Under the pieces are notes generated by a model. That model did not search any database. It was given only the letters and a program-made list of their open reading frames with translations, and had not been told where the DNA came from. The translations under genes and the position numbers were made by a program. DNA of 64,000 nt from Lepidodermella squamata (Eukaryota; Gastrotricha): NCBI GenBank assembly GCA_047495785.1, contig JBLDXI010000028.1:1860001-1924000 (forward strand), in the 5' to 3' direction. How positions within the stretch are numbered: the first letter of the stretch is position 1; each line of letters begins with the position of its first letter. Positions 11,687 to 23,100 of the stretch are shown here, piece after piece.

Positions 11687-12807
11687 TGAAAACCACCCTA
11701 AAATTTTAACTGTTTTAACATTACATGTCATGTTTCTAATTAATGTGATTTAATGCTTCGAAAATTGCTGCGAAAAAATTATTCGTCTTTCCAGATTTAA
11801 TATTATATCAAGCTTTGAGAATTAATAGTATTAATGTATTATGAACGCCTTGAATAAAAAACACGATTTTCTGATATCCGATCCGCGTCGTTTTATTGTC
11901 GCTTTAATTCAGTCGCTGAATATCAAATTCAAACACACGCACGCATGGACAACTAAAGACGACGCACTGCTGATCTTTTTATTTAACGATATATTTATGC
12001 TTTGCAAATGAAGACACGTCTGCGACGACGTAGATGACCAAAAGAACACAGAAAAAATGTGTATTATTCAGTACGACCAAAGACAAGACAACACGAGACG
12101 ACAAGATTGGATGTTGAATGAACAATAGAAAAAAGCGTTTTCGTTTTTCACGTTGATTTTACTCAATCACTGCTAAACTCTACTAAATCCGAAGTAGTAA
12201 TAATATTAACAATAATAATATAACTTGCGGTTAATATTTTTACATAAGAATGAATGAAACACGCCGAAGATTTTCATAACACATCTTTTCGAGACTTCAG
12301 TTGCAGTTCACATCATTTATAAACCCAAATATATATTTATTCCAATATAGATAGATTTTATTCTCATCAATAGTAGTAATAATTGCCGATGATTAATAAT
12401 TAGTGTATTTACAACTGAAAAATTGATGCTCAAATATCAGTTTTCGGGCGAAATCTGATGATTTTTGCAAACCACTCAAAGTGGCGCTCGAAGCTCGCGA
12501 CATGCTACGAATACGATTATCACCGCACACAATACAATGATATCCTTTACGAAAGTGTGTTCGCTTTCGAACTCGATAAGCTTGGTTACAGTTTTATTCA
12601 AATTTACACGCCATTATCGATATTAAACGTAAATTTTATTAAGTGTAAAGAGCGTGACACGTGTGCTTCTATTAATTCCTGCTGTTGCTGTTGGATAAAG
12701 AGATATAGATAGAGACAAGATTTCTGTAGTGTAACGTGTGTGGTTAAAATGCAAGGTCATGATCCTCGGTTTCCATCCACCATCATGCAGCTGCTATTGC
12801 GGTATTT
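11687..12807. other. Convergent 3' region of GLMP and lingerer/UBAP2L
   Basis: A/T-rich and without a supported gene. It holds the short GLMP 3'UTR (AATAAA at 11853-11858) and, on the minus strand, what is probably a long 3'UTR of the lingerer gene. Stretches of AATAATAATA occur around 12200. Confidence 0.5.
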
Positions 12808-15800
12808 TCACGAATTCTGCGTCCAGTACTGATTCATGTGCGACTGCTTCATGACGCCGGGCTGTTGCGGGGCTTGCCGGCCTTGGCCACCGCCTGCAAG
12901 AAACGCCTGGTTCGGGTTCTGGCCGAACAGACCCGGAGGACCACCAGCGCCCGACGACGGGCCTTTGTCTTGCTGCTGCTGGAAGGCGCGGAATCCGCTC
13001 ATGCCACCATCGTTGTTGTTCGATGGAGCCATGTTCATTCCTGCAAAATATAAGTTGGATTTTCAGAAAAGCAAATGGAAAATTTTGAATTTTATAATCA
13101 AATTAATCACCGTCACGATGACATTTGAAATTAATCGCGCAATTTACGCGTTTTTTCAACCCGAGAAAGGCAGATGAGGTCACAATGCCTGCTGTTTACA
13201 CCCTGCGCATTACTGGTCTCCTTACTCGTAAATAAAGACTTGCTAATATTCAGACGAGAATTAAAATTCTTGCAGGCGACGTAATACAAAAACTATTTTA
13301 ATGGCCTCAGACCCATTGAGTCATGAACAATGTTGCTGATACTTTCTAAATGGTGCTTTCTTGGCTCATCACCGTTCTAATAAATAGCATCATTTGAAAA
13401 CTGGGTCGTGGTCGATAAAAATCGATTTCGGACTGAGTGAATTACGATGCCGAACTACGAGACTTGAAATGCTATTTATTTTTCGATTGAATGACGGCAC
13501 AGGCAAAAAATACTCGCAATGATTTACATGACAAATTTATCAGAAATCTGGGACAGCAGGAAATTTCGGACCCAAAATAGAACATCAAAATAGTCTGGAT
13601 AGCTTAGGAAGCAGTGATAAAAACTATCAATTTCACGGTCTCAGTTACTTGAATGTTAGCATAGAATTCAACGACTGAATTTAAGAAAATCCCCACTGAT
13701 AATCCGAACGAATCTAATATAAATTTTCGCGTCAATTTTCGGTTAGATTAGATTTTATATTTTTCGATTGTTGCAGACTAATTTCATTTTTAGTCGAAAT
13801 TAAACCACCTGCAGAAATTGTTGAATAATAAACTAGCGTCTAACTGACCTGAATTCGACTGCCTGACAGGGAGAAGAAATCCTGGTGGCGGTCTGATGGA
13901 TTGCTGCTGGTGTTGCTGATGGCTCTGTTGCTGGTGCTGGCCGACAATGTTCGACGCGTCCTGCGGGCCCTGATGCCCGACCACCATCGAACCCGGCTGG
14001 CCGGAGTGCTGACCAGCCGCCGCTGCCGCGCTCGCCAACACGTCATCGCTAATCGACGGGTGCGAGGATCCAGGCGTCTGCTGTTGTTGCGGGTAGTGAA
14101 GGAACGGCGACATGCCAACCGCCTGCAAAAACTGCTGTTGCTGCTTGATATCAGCGGCCGGGGGCGGCGGCGGGACTTGCTGCAAGAACGGCGCCATCAG
14201 AGTCGGGTTCGCGGCGAACAACTGCATCAACGGGTAGAAGAGTTGCGGCGTCAAAAACGCAGGCGGGACTCCACCCGGAGGCAAACCGGCTGCCGAGCTG
14301 TGCGGCGGCAGTTGCGCACTACCCGGCGCGCTCGTCTGGCCATGCGCCGCTGCCATGTTCAACAATTGCTCCGGGCCGAGGGGTTGTTGGCGCGAATCGC
14401 CCTGGTTCGGCTTCATCATCGGACTGGCGGCCGCTTGTTGGCCGGCCTGTTGCTGCTGTTGATGACCGGCTTGTTCCAGGAGGTTCCGCTGGTACAAATT
14501 CGCAACATCGTTCGTGTTGAAGTAGTCGCTGACCGACGCGGTTTGCGAGTTTTGCTGGTTCTGTTGCGAGTTTTGCTGCTGTCCTGGATTCGCTTGCTGC
14601 TGCTGTTGACCAGTGTATTGCGGGAAATAGTAGGGCATCGTGCCCTGCTGGGTCGGAACAGCGTAGGCAGCCGGTGGCGGCGCCTGGTTTTGCTGCGGCT
14701 GTTGTTGTTGTTGTTGCTGCTGCTGTTGCTGTTGGAATTTCATCATGTTAGCCTGATCGAAATTTCCCGAGGACGAAGCATTCGAGGTCGGTGGTTGTTG
14801 CTGCTGTTGTTGGGGCTGGGGTTGCGACGCCTGTTGTTGTTGCTGCTGTTGTCTTTGAGGCGATTTCACAACGTCCTGAACGCTCAATTTCGTCATTGAT
14901 TCCGTCAACTTTGTCGCGGCTTGTTGTTGTTGTGATTGTTGACCTAAAATTAGAAAATGATATTATTTAGCTCCAAAATTGAAACTGAATTAGGACCAAA
15001 AAGCTCTATAACTCGATTTCATTAGCAAAAATTCGAATAAACAAATAATTAGCTATCTTACCAGAAAAAGCGCTCGAATTCGACGACGCGCCCGTGTACA
15101 CCGGTTGGCTCGCACCGCTTTGTTGCAACAAAAGAGGAGGAATCGAGGCCTGAGCCGAAGATTGCTGCGGCTGTTGTTGCTGTTGCTGAGTTGATTGCCG
15201 AGTTTGATTCGCGAAATTCTGTTGTTGAGGCTCGGCGGGCTTGACTGATTGCACTGGTTGCTGCTGTTGATACGGGCTCTGCGACTGGTTTCGAGCCGAC
15301 GTGATCGACGGGTCGAGTCCAGCCGGTTTCGACGCCCCGGACGAAGGAGGCCGTTGGAAGGGCGCTGTGTATTGCTGTTCGTTTTGTTGCTGTTGTTGAA
15401 AACCACCTGCTTGTTGAGGGCGAGACGGAGCTCCGACGGCTTGTTGTTGCTGCTGGGCAATTGCAGATCGATTCGCAGCGAAACCCGGCGCTTTCTCAGC
15501 CTGAACCTCAGGCTGTTTCGTCGGGGAGCTGCTTTGCTGCTGTTGTTGATCACGATACGGCGAGGTCGGGAAACCAGATCGGTTCTGCGTCGCATTTTGG
15601 CTCTGAGTGGTCTGTTTCTCACCATTAGCCCCACTGCCGTGGACTGAAAGTCCGATCGAGTCAAGTCCAGATCCGAACCGCAGACCAGCCGGTCCGTGCG
15701 ATTCCACAACATGTCGCCGGTTGTCGAGAATAACCACCGGAGGTTCCTGAGCCGTTTTTGGCTGTTGCTGAGATCTTTGGGGCGGCTGTTGAGTCGGCTT

Positions 15801-17202
15801 TTCCTGTTGTTGCCTTTGAGGCGTGGGCGGTTTCGGCTTCTCCTGAGGCTCCCGGCGAGGCGATTTATTCTTCGCCGAGGCTTCAGCCTCATCCTTATGG
15901 CCTTTATGCGTGGGACCAGCAACGTTCATCACATTATCGAGACTAACGCGAATCGGACCAGCATTTGGGCTGTGTGCGGAATTCGGGCCGTTGACTGAAT
16001 CGTCAACATGCAGAGATTGAACATGCCCTGGCTTGGCACCAATAGCTCCATATGAGGGTTTCGACGAGTCTTGGTTAGCGTTACTACGCTCGAAAACCTG
16101 AGTTTGAGTCAAGCTGCCATCCCACTCATCGATTTCGTAATCGTCAGTGTTACCGCCGCGACCACTTGGGCCGTTTCCGCCAGAATTTTCCCAAGTGCCA
16201 ACAGTAAAGGAGTTGGCATTGTCGGCATTTTCCGAATGACCCCCGCCGCCTTGGCGATCGGCGTATCGGCCTCGACCGACGCCGTTTTGCATGCCTCCAC
16301 GGGCATGGCCATCGCCACCGTTGCGACCACCAAACCACGACCGACCCCGGGCGCTGGCTCCTCCACGAGGTCCGCCGCGACGGCCACTGACTTCGTTAGT
16401 TTCGTCAGCTCCAGGTTCATAATTACGTCTGTGATAAGGCTTGTGATTCGCATGGTTAACACCTTCAGATTCGTTCCAGTCGGCGGCATTTTCGTTATTG
16501 CTGCCGGATAAAGGGTGACGTTCGCCAACAGTGCGGCTTCTACGGTCATCTAAATAAGTACACAGTTAGGCTTTTCGCAAATTAAATATTATTGCAGATA
16601 ACAACCTCCTCGGCCGCGAGTAGGGCGACCAGCATGTGGTTTTGAATTATCCCTGGCATCATTTGACCGATCTTTTTCACCGCGAGATCGGCGATTGCCC
16701 CGGGACGAGTTCTGAGGGTTTTCATTAGCTGTGTGAAAGCCGTCATCATGGTTTTCCGCAGGAACATCGTCAGCGGCCGCTGCTTTCTTCTTCTTTTTAT
16801 TGGCTATGCCGCATTCTTGCCATTCTTCCTATAAAATAAATAAATGGTTCGCGCTACCGAGGACGACAAAAAGTGAACGAACTTTGGCTAGTTCATCGTG
16901 ATCCATCAGGATCTCGATGGCTCTGATGGGATCATAATTGCAATCATGGAGTGCAATTATGACATCGTCACGGAGACGGCTGGTAGCATCGATAACCTGG
17001 AGAATAATGTTTTCGCGCTCGACATCTTGCTGTTTGTCATCGAGCAGCTGCGCTAAGCGCATTTCTTCGGTGGTGGGCTGAAACAATAAACGTAATTGGA
17101 AACTAGCAATAAATGATTTGCACTACTTACTTTTTTGAAACGGATCTGTGATCCCTTGACATCTTCAACCTTGGTGGATTCAACATTTCCCTTCGCCCTC
17201 AT
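12808..17202 (-). CDS. UBAP2L: Lingerer / UBAP2-like RNA-granule protein
   Basis: Six minus-strand exons, 17202-17131, 17077-16883, 16828-16606, 16549-15062, 14943-13849 and 13040-12808, total exactly 1101 codons plus stop (human UBAP2L is about 1087). A UBA-like fold occupies about residues 35-85 (VIDATSRLRDD...ALHDCNYDPIRAIEILMD). It is followed by a Lys/Ala-rich patch, an RGG/RG-rich section (~140-220, GGPRGGASARGRSWFGG), an acidic TDDYEIDEWDGSLTQTQVF motif typical of the family, and then long Gln/Pro/Ser-rich sequence to the end. Family members bind ribosomes and RNA and promote stress-granule assembly; fly lingerer acts in behaviour and growth. Long CAG/CAA runs give rise to Leu- and Arg-rich antisense frames, which are not genes. 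The start is the first ATG of a 24-residue exon just after an acceptor-like site (CTGTTAG). Confidence 0.9.
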
Positions 17203-18461
17203 TGTAATAAAAATCTAACAGAAATAGAAAATATGCCTAGCTGAACAGTTGGATCGTGGAACTGTCAAATTTCACTAAGTTAATAGACATTACACAAAAA
17301 CTCGAAGGTTGAAAGCAAATTAAAAATCGCAAACGACGTGATTCATTCGATGAAACCTTATGAATAATGAGGCGGAAAATGAGTAAAATGAAGAAAGCAT
17401 CAATTGAGGGTGGGGAATCTCCCACTCGAAAACTCAAATAAAAATGGTTAGAAATCACTAAAATCCTGATCAATGGATTTGTCCAAGTTTCAACTTCGAC
17501 TTTCGCACTAATCAACTACTCCACTACACAGTGGGTCACGCCAAAAAACTTCGGCAAAAAACGGATTTTCGGTGGGTGAGGCTTTTCCTCGGGCGCAACA
17601 TTTGGGCGTTTGGGCGCGTATATGAAAAGATTTTTTAAAATATGGCACAAAAAATTGACGAAAAATTACATTTTCAGGATAGGATGTACATAATACACTT
17701 TTTAATAAAATCGATTAAAACTAAATGAAAGTATTTGGCGCCTTCTTGGCTTTTGCCGGCTTTTTCGGGGGTATGTTCTGCTTTTGATTTCATCGTCGAA
17801 GAGCTGTCCTGTGCCTTGAACTGTTAGCTTTGCCAGCAAAGTGCATGTTGCACCGCAGTTGTGACTCGGCGGGGTTGTACTCCGCTACTTTAGTGGCAAA
17901 AAGACCCCCGAAAAGTAAGTATTAACCTGGTTCTTGACGTTAAGCAGAAAACAAAAGCTGCGAGACATCAATCGTCGATACATTTATTCATCTTTCCAAT
18001 TTTCAAATGCCTCTTGAATTAAGAACAACTTTACGTGATTTGACATGAACAATCAGCATATAAATTGTTTTACCCAATTTACGATCAACGATGTTGTCTT
18101 CTTGGCACGAGATTGACACGTAGTATAATGTTGCCATCTGCCATTTCTGCCCGGGCTCTTATCTATGTGCGGCATGATGTTCGTTGAAATAAATCGCTCT
18201 TACTGCGATATCAACGACATGGTTAGCATTTATTGCATAGATGTAAGGCAAGATTGACGGGGTGAAACGTAAGTCTTGCTGTCATCTATCGCTTATTCAA
18301 TATGTGCCTCTTTAGTTATCGTTTAACGGTCTCCATATCTTTTAAATAGTACTTGATCACCATTTTTTTAGGGCTGCCCCTGGTTCATATTTTTATTGTT
18401 TCTTTCGTGCATTCCTACAGTTCATTTATTTCATCTTTTTTCTCATTTCATTAGCAATAGG
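17203..18461. other. Intergenic region between lingerer and the P450
   Basis: Divergent arrangement with 1.26 kb between start codons. Apart from one weak small-peptide candidate (17725-17925) nothing coding is supported. The interval should contain the promoters of both flanking genes. Confidence 0.45.
17725..17925 (+). CDS. Candidate two-exon small secreted peptide
   Basis: An ATG at 17725 opens a 15-codon hydrophobic start (MKVFGAFLAFAGFFG) that reaches a GGTATG donor at 17771. Joining in phase 1 to an acceptor at 17827 (CTGTTAG) gives 47 residues ending at TAA 17923-17925. The product reads as a signal peptide with a plausible cleavage site (ALPA/K) followed by a basic tail with two cysteines. 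An alternative extension would splice at the GTAAGT at 17915 to an AG at 17950, but that intron would be only about 33 nt. No family is recognised, so this rests only on signal-peptide likeness and frame agreement. Confidence 0.3.
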
Positions 18462-20015
18462 ATGGTGGCTATTACGAAAGCTTTAAGCCGAAATCATATT
18501 TATCTGGCTAGCTTTCGCTCGATTTCGCGGAACTTAGCATCGAGCACTAATGCCACAGTCAACTCTGATGTGAATGCTTCTCGACCATTGAGTGAAATGC
18601 CGGGACCAAGAGGCTTGCCTTATTTTGGAACTTATTTCAACTATCGCTTCGGTAAATGGCCTGTTACTGATTACCACTTGACACTATTGAAAATGTATGC
18701 GGAATATGGACCGCTCGTTCGGGAGGAGAGGCTTGGCGAAACAGTTATTCATATTTTTGAGCCTGAATTTGCCAAAGTTGTTTTCCAAGCAGATGGAAAG
18801 ACACCGTATATAAAACCACTCATGGAGACCACACAGGTATATCGTCAACAGCGAGAGATGAGTCCTGGCTTAGGGAACACTAATGGTGAGCCATGGACAC
18901 GGCTGAGGACTGCCGTTACTCCCTTTCTCATGCGACCGGAAAGATTGGCAGAATCTCTGTTGACAATTGTTGATGATGTTGCTTGCGAAGCCGTTGATTG
19001 GTTTGCTAAGTTTGGCGACGTTTCTGATTTAGAAAAGAAAATTCCTATTTGGCAAATGGAGTCTGGCGCTCGCGTGGTATCGCGTCAACGTCTGGGTTAC
19101 TTCGAAAACCCGGAACCTGGCTATCGCTTGTACGAAGGGAATAGGAACGTCTTTCAATTAACAGCTCGGCTAAAATATAGCCTACCAATTTACCGGTACT
19201 TGCCCTCAATGTGCCCCTCATTTCGCAAATTATCTGTCGAGGAGGATGTTGTTTTTGGCACAGGGCAACGTTGGTTAGACGAAGCTTGGGTCAAATATCA
19301 CGAATTAATGAAGACTGACCAGCGGAAAGCTGCTGAAACTTACCCTGTGCTTTACCATTTTTCTCAACGGGAGGATCTTTCGAAATCAGAGCGTGACATT
19401 ATCTGCCTCGGAATGATGTTTGACGGGCTTTCAACTACATCGCCCACAGTGCTTGCTCTTCTATATTGCCTCGCCAAAAACTCGGATGCGCAAAATAAAG
19501 CAGCTGAAGAAGCACAGGCTGCCTTAAAAATGGGCAACGGATCGCTGAATTATGACATTTTAGCCAGTCATTTAACTTATATTCGAGCTTGCGTCAAGGA
19601 GGCGATGAGATTACACACGATCACAACAGATATTTCTCGAATCCCGCAACGTGATTTAGTCATCGGAGGCTATTTTATACCTGCAGGAACTGTCGTTGAA
19701 ATCAACACGCATTCTTTGTTCAAGGCCAAATCGTTCATTCCATCGCCGCCAGACGTTGAAGCGTATGCCCCAGAGCGGTGGCTAAAATCTGAGGCTGGTA
19801 TTAATCAAGCTCATCCTTTCTTAGTTCTTCCATTTGGACACGGTGCTAGAATGTGTGCTGGGCGGCGTTTTGCTGAGATGGAAATGATGGCTTTAGTAGT
19901 TAGACTTCTTTCACGATTTAAATTGCGCTGGACTGGTGATTCCAGTTTTAATCAAACCTACGAAACTTTATTGTATCCTAAGGGTGTTTTGTCTCTCGCG
20001 CTTGAAAAGCGTTAA
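18462..20015 (+). CDS. Mitochondrial-clan cytochrome P450
   Basis: One exon, 517 residues. The N-terminus is basic and Ser-rich without a membrane anchor (RNHIYLASFRSISRNLASS), as expected for a mitochondrial import signal. The proline-rich hinge (MPGPRGLPYFG), an I-helix DGLSTTS in place of the common AGxDTT, the ExxR motif (E380-R383), the PERW region and the heme-binding PFGHGARMCAGRRF with C465 as thiolate ligand are all present. RRF after the cysteine, in place of a short microsomal-type ending, also suits the mitochondrial clan, which takes electrons from adrenodoxin. Substrate cannot be inferred. The ATG at 18462 is preferred because upstream in-frame codons have only TTG and an acceptor-like site (CATTTCATTAG) ends seven bases before it. 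Poly(A) signal at 20096-20101. Lack of introns is unusual among its neighbours. Confidence 0.9.
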   Translation: MVAITKALSRNHIYLASFRSISRNLASSTNATVNSDVNASRPLSEMPGPRGLPYFGTYFNYRFGKWPVTDYHLTLLKMYAEYGPLVREERLGETVIHIFEPEFAKVVFQADGKTPYIKPLMETTQVYRQQREMSPGLGNTNGEPWTRLRTAVTPFLMRPERLAESLLTIVDDVACEAVDWFAKFGDVSDLEKKIPIWQMESGARVVSRQRLGYFENPEPGYRLYEGNRNVFQLTARLKYSLPIYRYLPSMCPSFRKLSVEEDVVFGTGQRWLDEAWVKYHELMKTDQRKAAETYPVLYHFSQREDLSKSERDIICLGMMFDGLSTTSPTVLALLYCLAKNSDAQNKAAEEAQAALKMGNGSLNYDILASHLTYIRACVKEAMRLHTITTDISRIPQRDLVIGGYFIPAGTVVEINTHSLFKAKSFIPSPPDVEAYAPERWLKSEAGINQAHPFLVLPFGHGARMCAGRRFAEMEMMALVVRLLSRFKLRWTGDSSFNQTYETLLYPKGVLSLALEKR

Positions 20016-20141
20016 TTTATGCAATTTCCCATGATTCATCGTGATTTTTTTGCCGATTTTTTCTACACGATCAAGCTTTCTTCGATTCAAATTAGAATAA
20101 ATTTGATGATCTTATATTTGTTTAATGTAGAGTTTTGATGT

Positions 20142-23100
20142 ATGGCAGAAGACGAGGGTAGCATATCATTGGATACATTCGATGTTATCGCTGCCCTTCA
20201 AAGTGAGCAGGAAGCTCAGCAATCATCCAGCCAGTTGCGAGTGCCAACAATCGAGGTGACCACAACACCCCGTTTGAGCACCCCAGCTAGCAGTGCCCTT
20301 AACGTCGCCTCTCAGTTCAGAGAAGCCCTGTCAACCGGGCAAACCAGCGTTATCATCGAACATTTTCGCGCAAAACGGCCTTACGATCTAGGATGCATTC
20401 TCGACGCGGCCGAGGGCGAAAGTCTGTTGATGTTGGCGTGTCGGTATGGTCGGAAAGAAGTTATCGAAGAGCTAATGCGATTCGATACTTTTCTATCGCT
20501 CTGCAAGCGGACCAACAAGGATCGGAAAACAGCGCTAATGATCGCGGCTGAAATGGGACATGCCGAGACTATTCGCTGTTTAGTCGAGTTTTTGTTGGAA
20601 CGGCGCGACGATATCGTTATCGACTACAGAGATAGTGTAAGTGATCTTATGGTTGAAAGTATCATAAGTTGGGAAAATTTCAAGGCTTCAGCCAATTCTT
20701 ATACCAAGTGCATTTTCACCCTAATTTTATCGATGAGATTTTTCAACTTTAAAATTTTATGCATGGGAACAAATTGGGGCAAACTTTCTGAATGTTCTAC
20801 GATTTAGGGAGGATTTTTCGAAGTGAAATTCTAGATTTTTCTGAATGGATCGGGAATCACAGCATACTTGGAAAACTTTTCGAAAATGGTGAGAATATAT
20901 TTTGGGATTTTAGATGTATTTCAGAATCAGTAAATTTTTAGCCGTGTCCAGAAATTGACGTGGGAATGTTTTGTGTCGACGAATTAAACAAGTTTATTTC
21001 GATTTTTTAGGGCGGATTTACCGCGCTAATGTGGGCTTGTTACAAAGGCCTGCAGGCGGCTGCCGACGTGCTCGTTCGAGTTGGCCGAGCGAACGTCAAT
21101 CTCCGGGCCGATAACAACATGACTTGCCTGATGTGGGCAGCTGGTCGCGGTCATGAGGACGTTTGCAAGCTGCTGGTGCAAAACAGCGCCTCTGTGAATG
21201 TTACCGATAAGTTCGGCAGTACAGCCTTCTTCTGGGCCTGCCGGCACAATCGCGTCACGGTCGCTAAATATTTACTACAAAACGGTGCAAATCCAGACAT
21301 TCCTGGCCTTGTAAGCAAATAATCGATGCAAAATTAGAGAAAACATCTTGTTTTTTTTGCTAAATTTAGAATGGCAAAACGCCGCTTATGCTGGCTGCAA
21401 AAGCTGGAAATATCGACCTGGTTAACGTCATACTGAACATGTCAAATGCCAATGTCAACATGACTGATGTGGTAAGTCCGCAATATCAAAATTTTATGAA
21501 AAAATTGAAAATTAATTCAAATACCGATTTTGAAAAAATTATTTCCCATATTTTGACTTTCCTCTATATTTAATTGTTTGCATTTTTTAGGAGGGCTGCA
21601 CACCTTTAATGATCGCGTCGAAAGAAGGGCATCTCGAAGTCGTATCAGCCCTGATGCATGCCGGTGCTTCCTTGAACCTGACCGATAAAAAATCCGATTC
21701 AGCCCTCATCTACGCCGTCCGAGCGGGGCGGCTCGAGGTTGTGCGAAAACTATGCGAAGGCCGAATCGATATTAACCACCAGGGTCAGGAGGGCAAAACC
21801 GCGCTGTATTTGGCCGTAGAAAAAATGTACCAAGACACAGTCGGTCTACTACTATCCTACCGGCCTGATGTTGAAGTGGCAGCTGGTGATAAAAGCACGC
21901 CACTTTTGAAGGCGGTCAAGCTAAAAAATGCAACAATTGTTGAAATGTTGTTGAACTCGAACGCGAAACTAACCGCAACAGACAAAAATGGCGATACAGT
22001 TCTCCACATAGCATTAAGGCAGCGTTCGAGAAAAATTGTTCAGTTACTCCTGAGGAATCCTAGAAACGCTAGGTTGTTGTATAAGCCGAATAAGCACAAT
22101 ATAACGCCGTATTCGATCGACGAAGGGCAAGATCAGCCGATTTTGCCGCAGCTATTCGGAACGACAAATTTGAACCGGGCCGAGCATAGTCAAAGTTTAG
22201 TTGGTTACGAGTTGTACTCGAGTTCGTTGGCAGTCATGTTATCAGAACCTACCCTATGCACTCCTTTAACCGTTGGATTGTACGCAAGATGGGGCTCAGG
22301 CAAGTCGTTTGTTGTGTCCCAGCTCAAGGAATATTTGTACCAATACGCAATACAAGACGGCGTTGTGCTATTCAGATTTTCACCCCTTGTCATATTTTTG
22401 AGTTGCATCATCGCGGCATTGGTCGGGCTTGTTTGTACCCTGTCCCTATCGCGAGATGTTTGGTTTCTCGGAATTATTGTTGCGCTATCAGTTCTACTCG
22501 CTCTGATCTGCGCTCTTCTCGCAATTTGGTGGTTTTCGCGACATCGAGCCGCGAAATGGGTGATTTCACTCAGTCAAAACCTCGAATCTTTCATGCGGAA
22601 GTTGTCAATCATAACTAACGTGATTTTCTGCAACCCCGTTGCGAACACTCAATACCTGCAACAGTTGCGTTTCATCGTTGTCAATTGTCCGAAATTCAGC
22701 GGTAATGTCCGACCGGGCGGTATCATTCGAGCTGTTTTAGCAGAAATGTACCTGCAAGTTGAGGCGGCGTACGGCTCATTGACTAGCCGGTTGCTGCTGA
22801 TTTTCAAGCCGAACGAGTCCAGCCATCGGTCTTACCGCCAATTCTGTTGTCTACCTCTCCACTTTTGGGCTTTTGGTTGGGGGCTAATTTTCTACGTTGA
22901 CTGCCTGCTAATTTACGCTACCTGGCCGCCGTTTGCTACGTGGAGAGGAGTTTTCCCCGCGGAGGGTAGCGATGGTAATTATTTTTGGCATCTCCAAAAT
23001 GTTGTTAATCACTTTGATTTTTACTTCAGATACCACTGCCAGCATTTTTATCATAATTTTGTCGGCGATGTCACTCTTTGGCCTGTTGATTTTGTTTTTC

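Noticed and set aside
13901-14899. 333-codon plus-strand frame rich in Leu and Arg
   Set aside because: It is the antisense of the CAG/CAA-rich lingerer exon; poly-Leu runs mirror poly-Gln and no family or splice logic supports it.
15053-15922. 290-codon minus-strand frame rich in Arg, Asn and Ser
   Set aside because: Shifted frame of the same lingerer exon, produced by low-complexity Gln codons.
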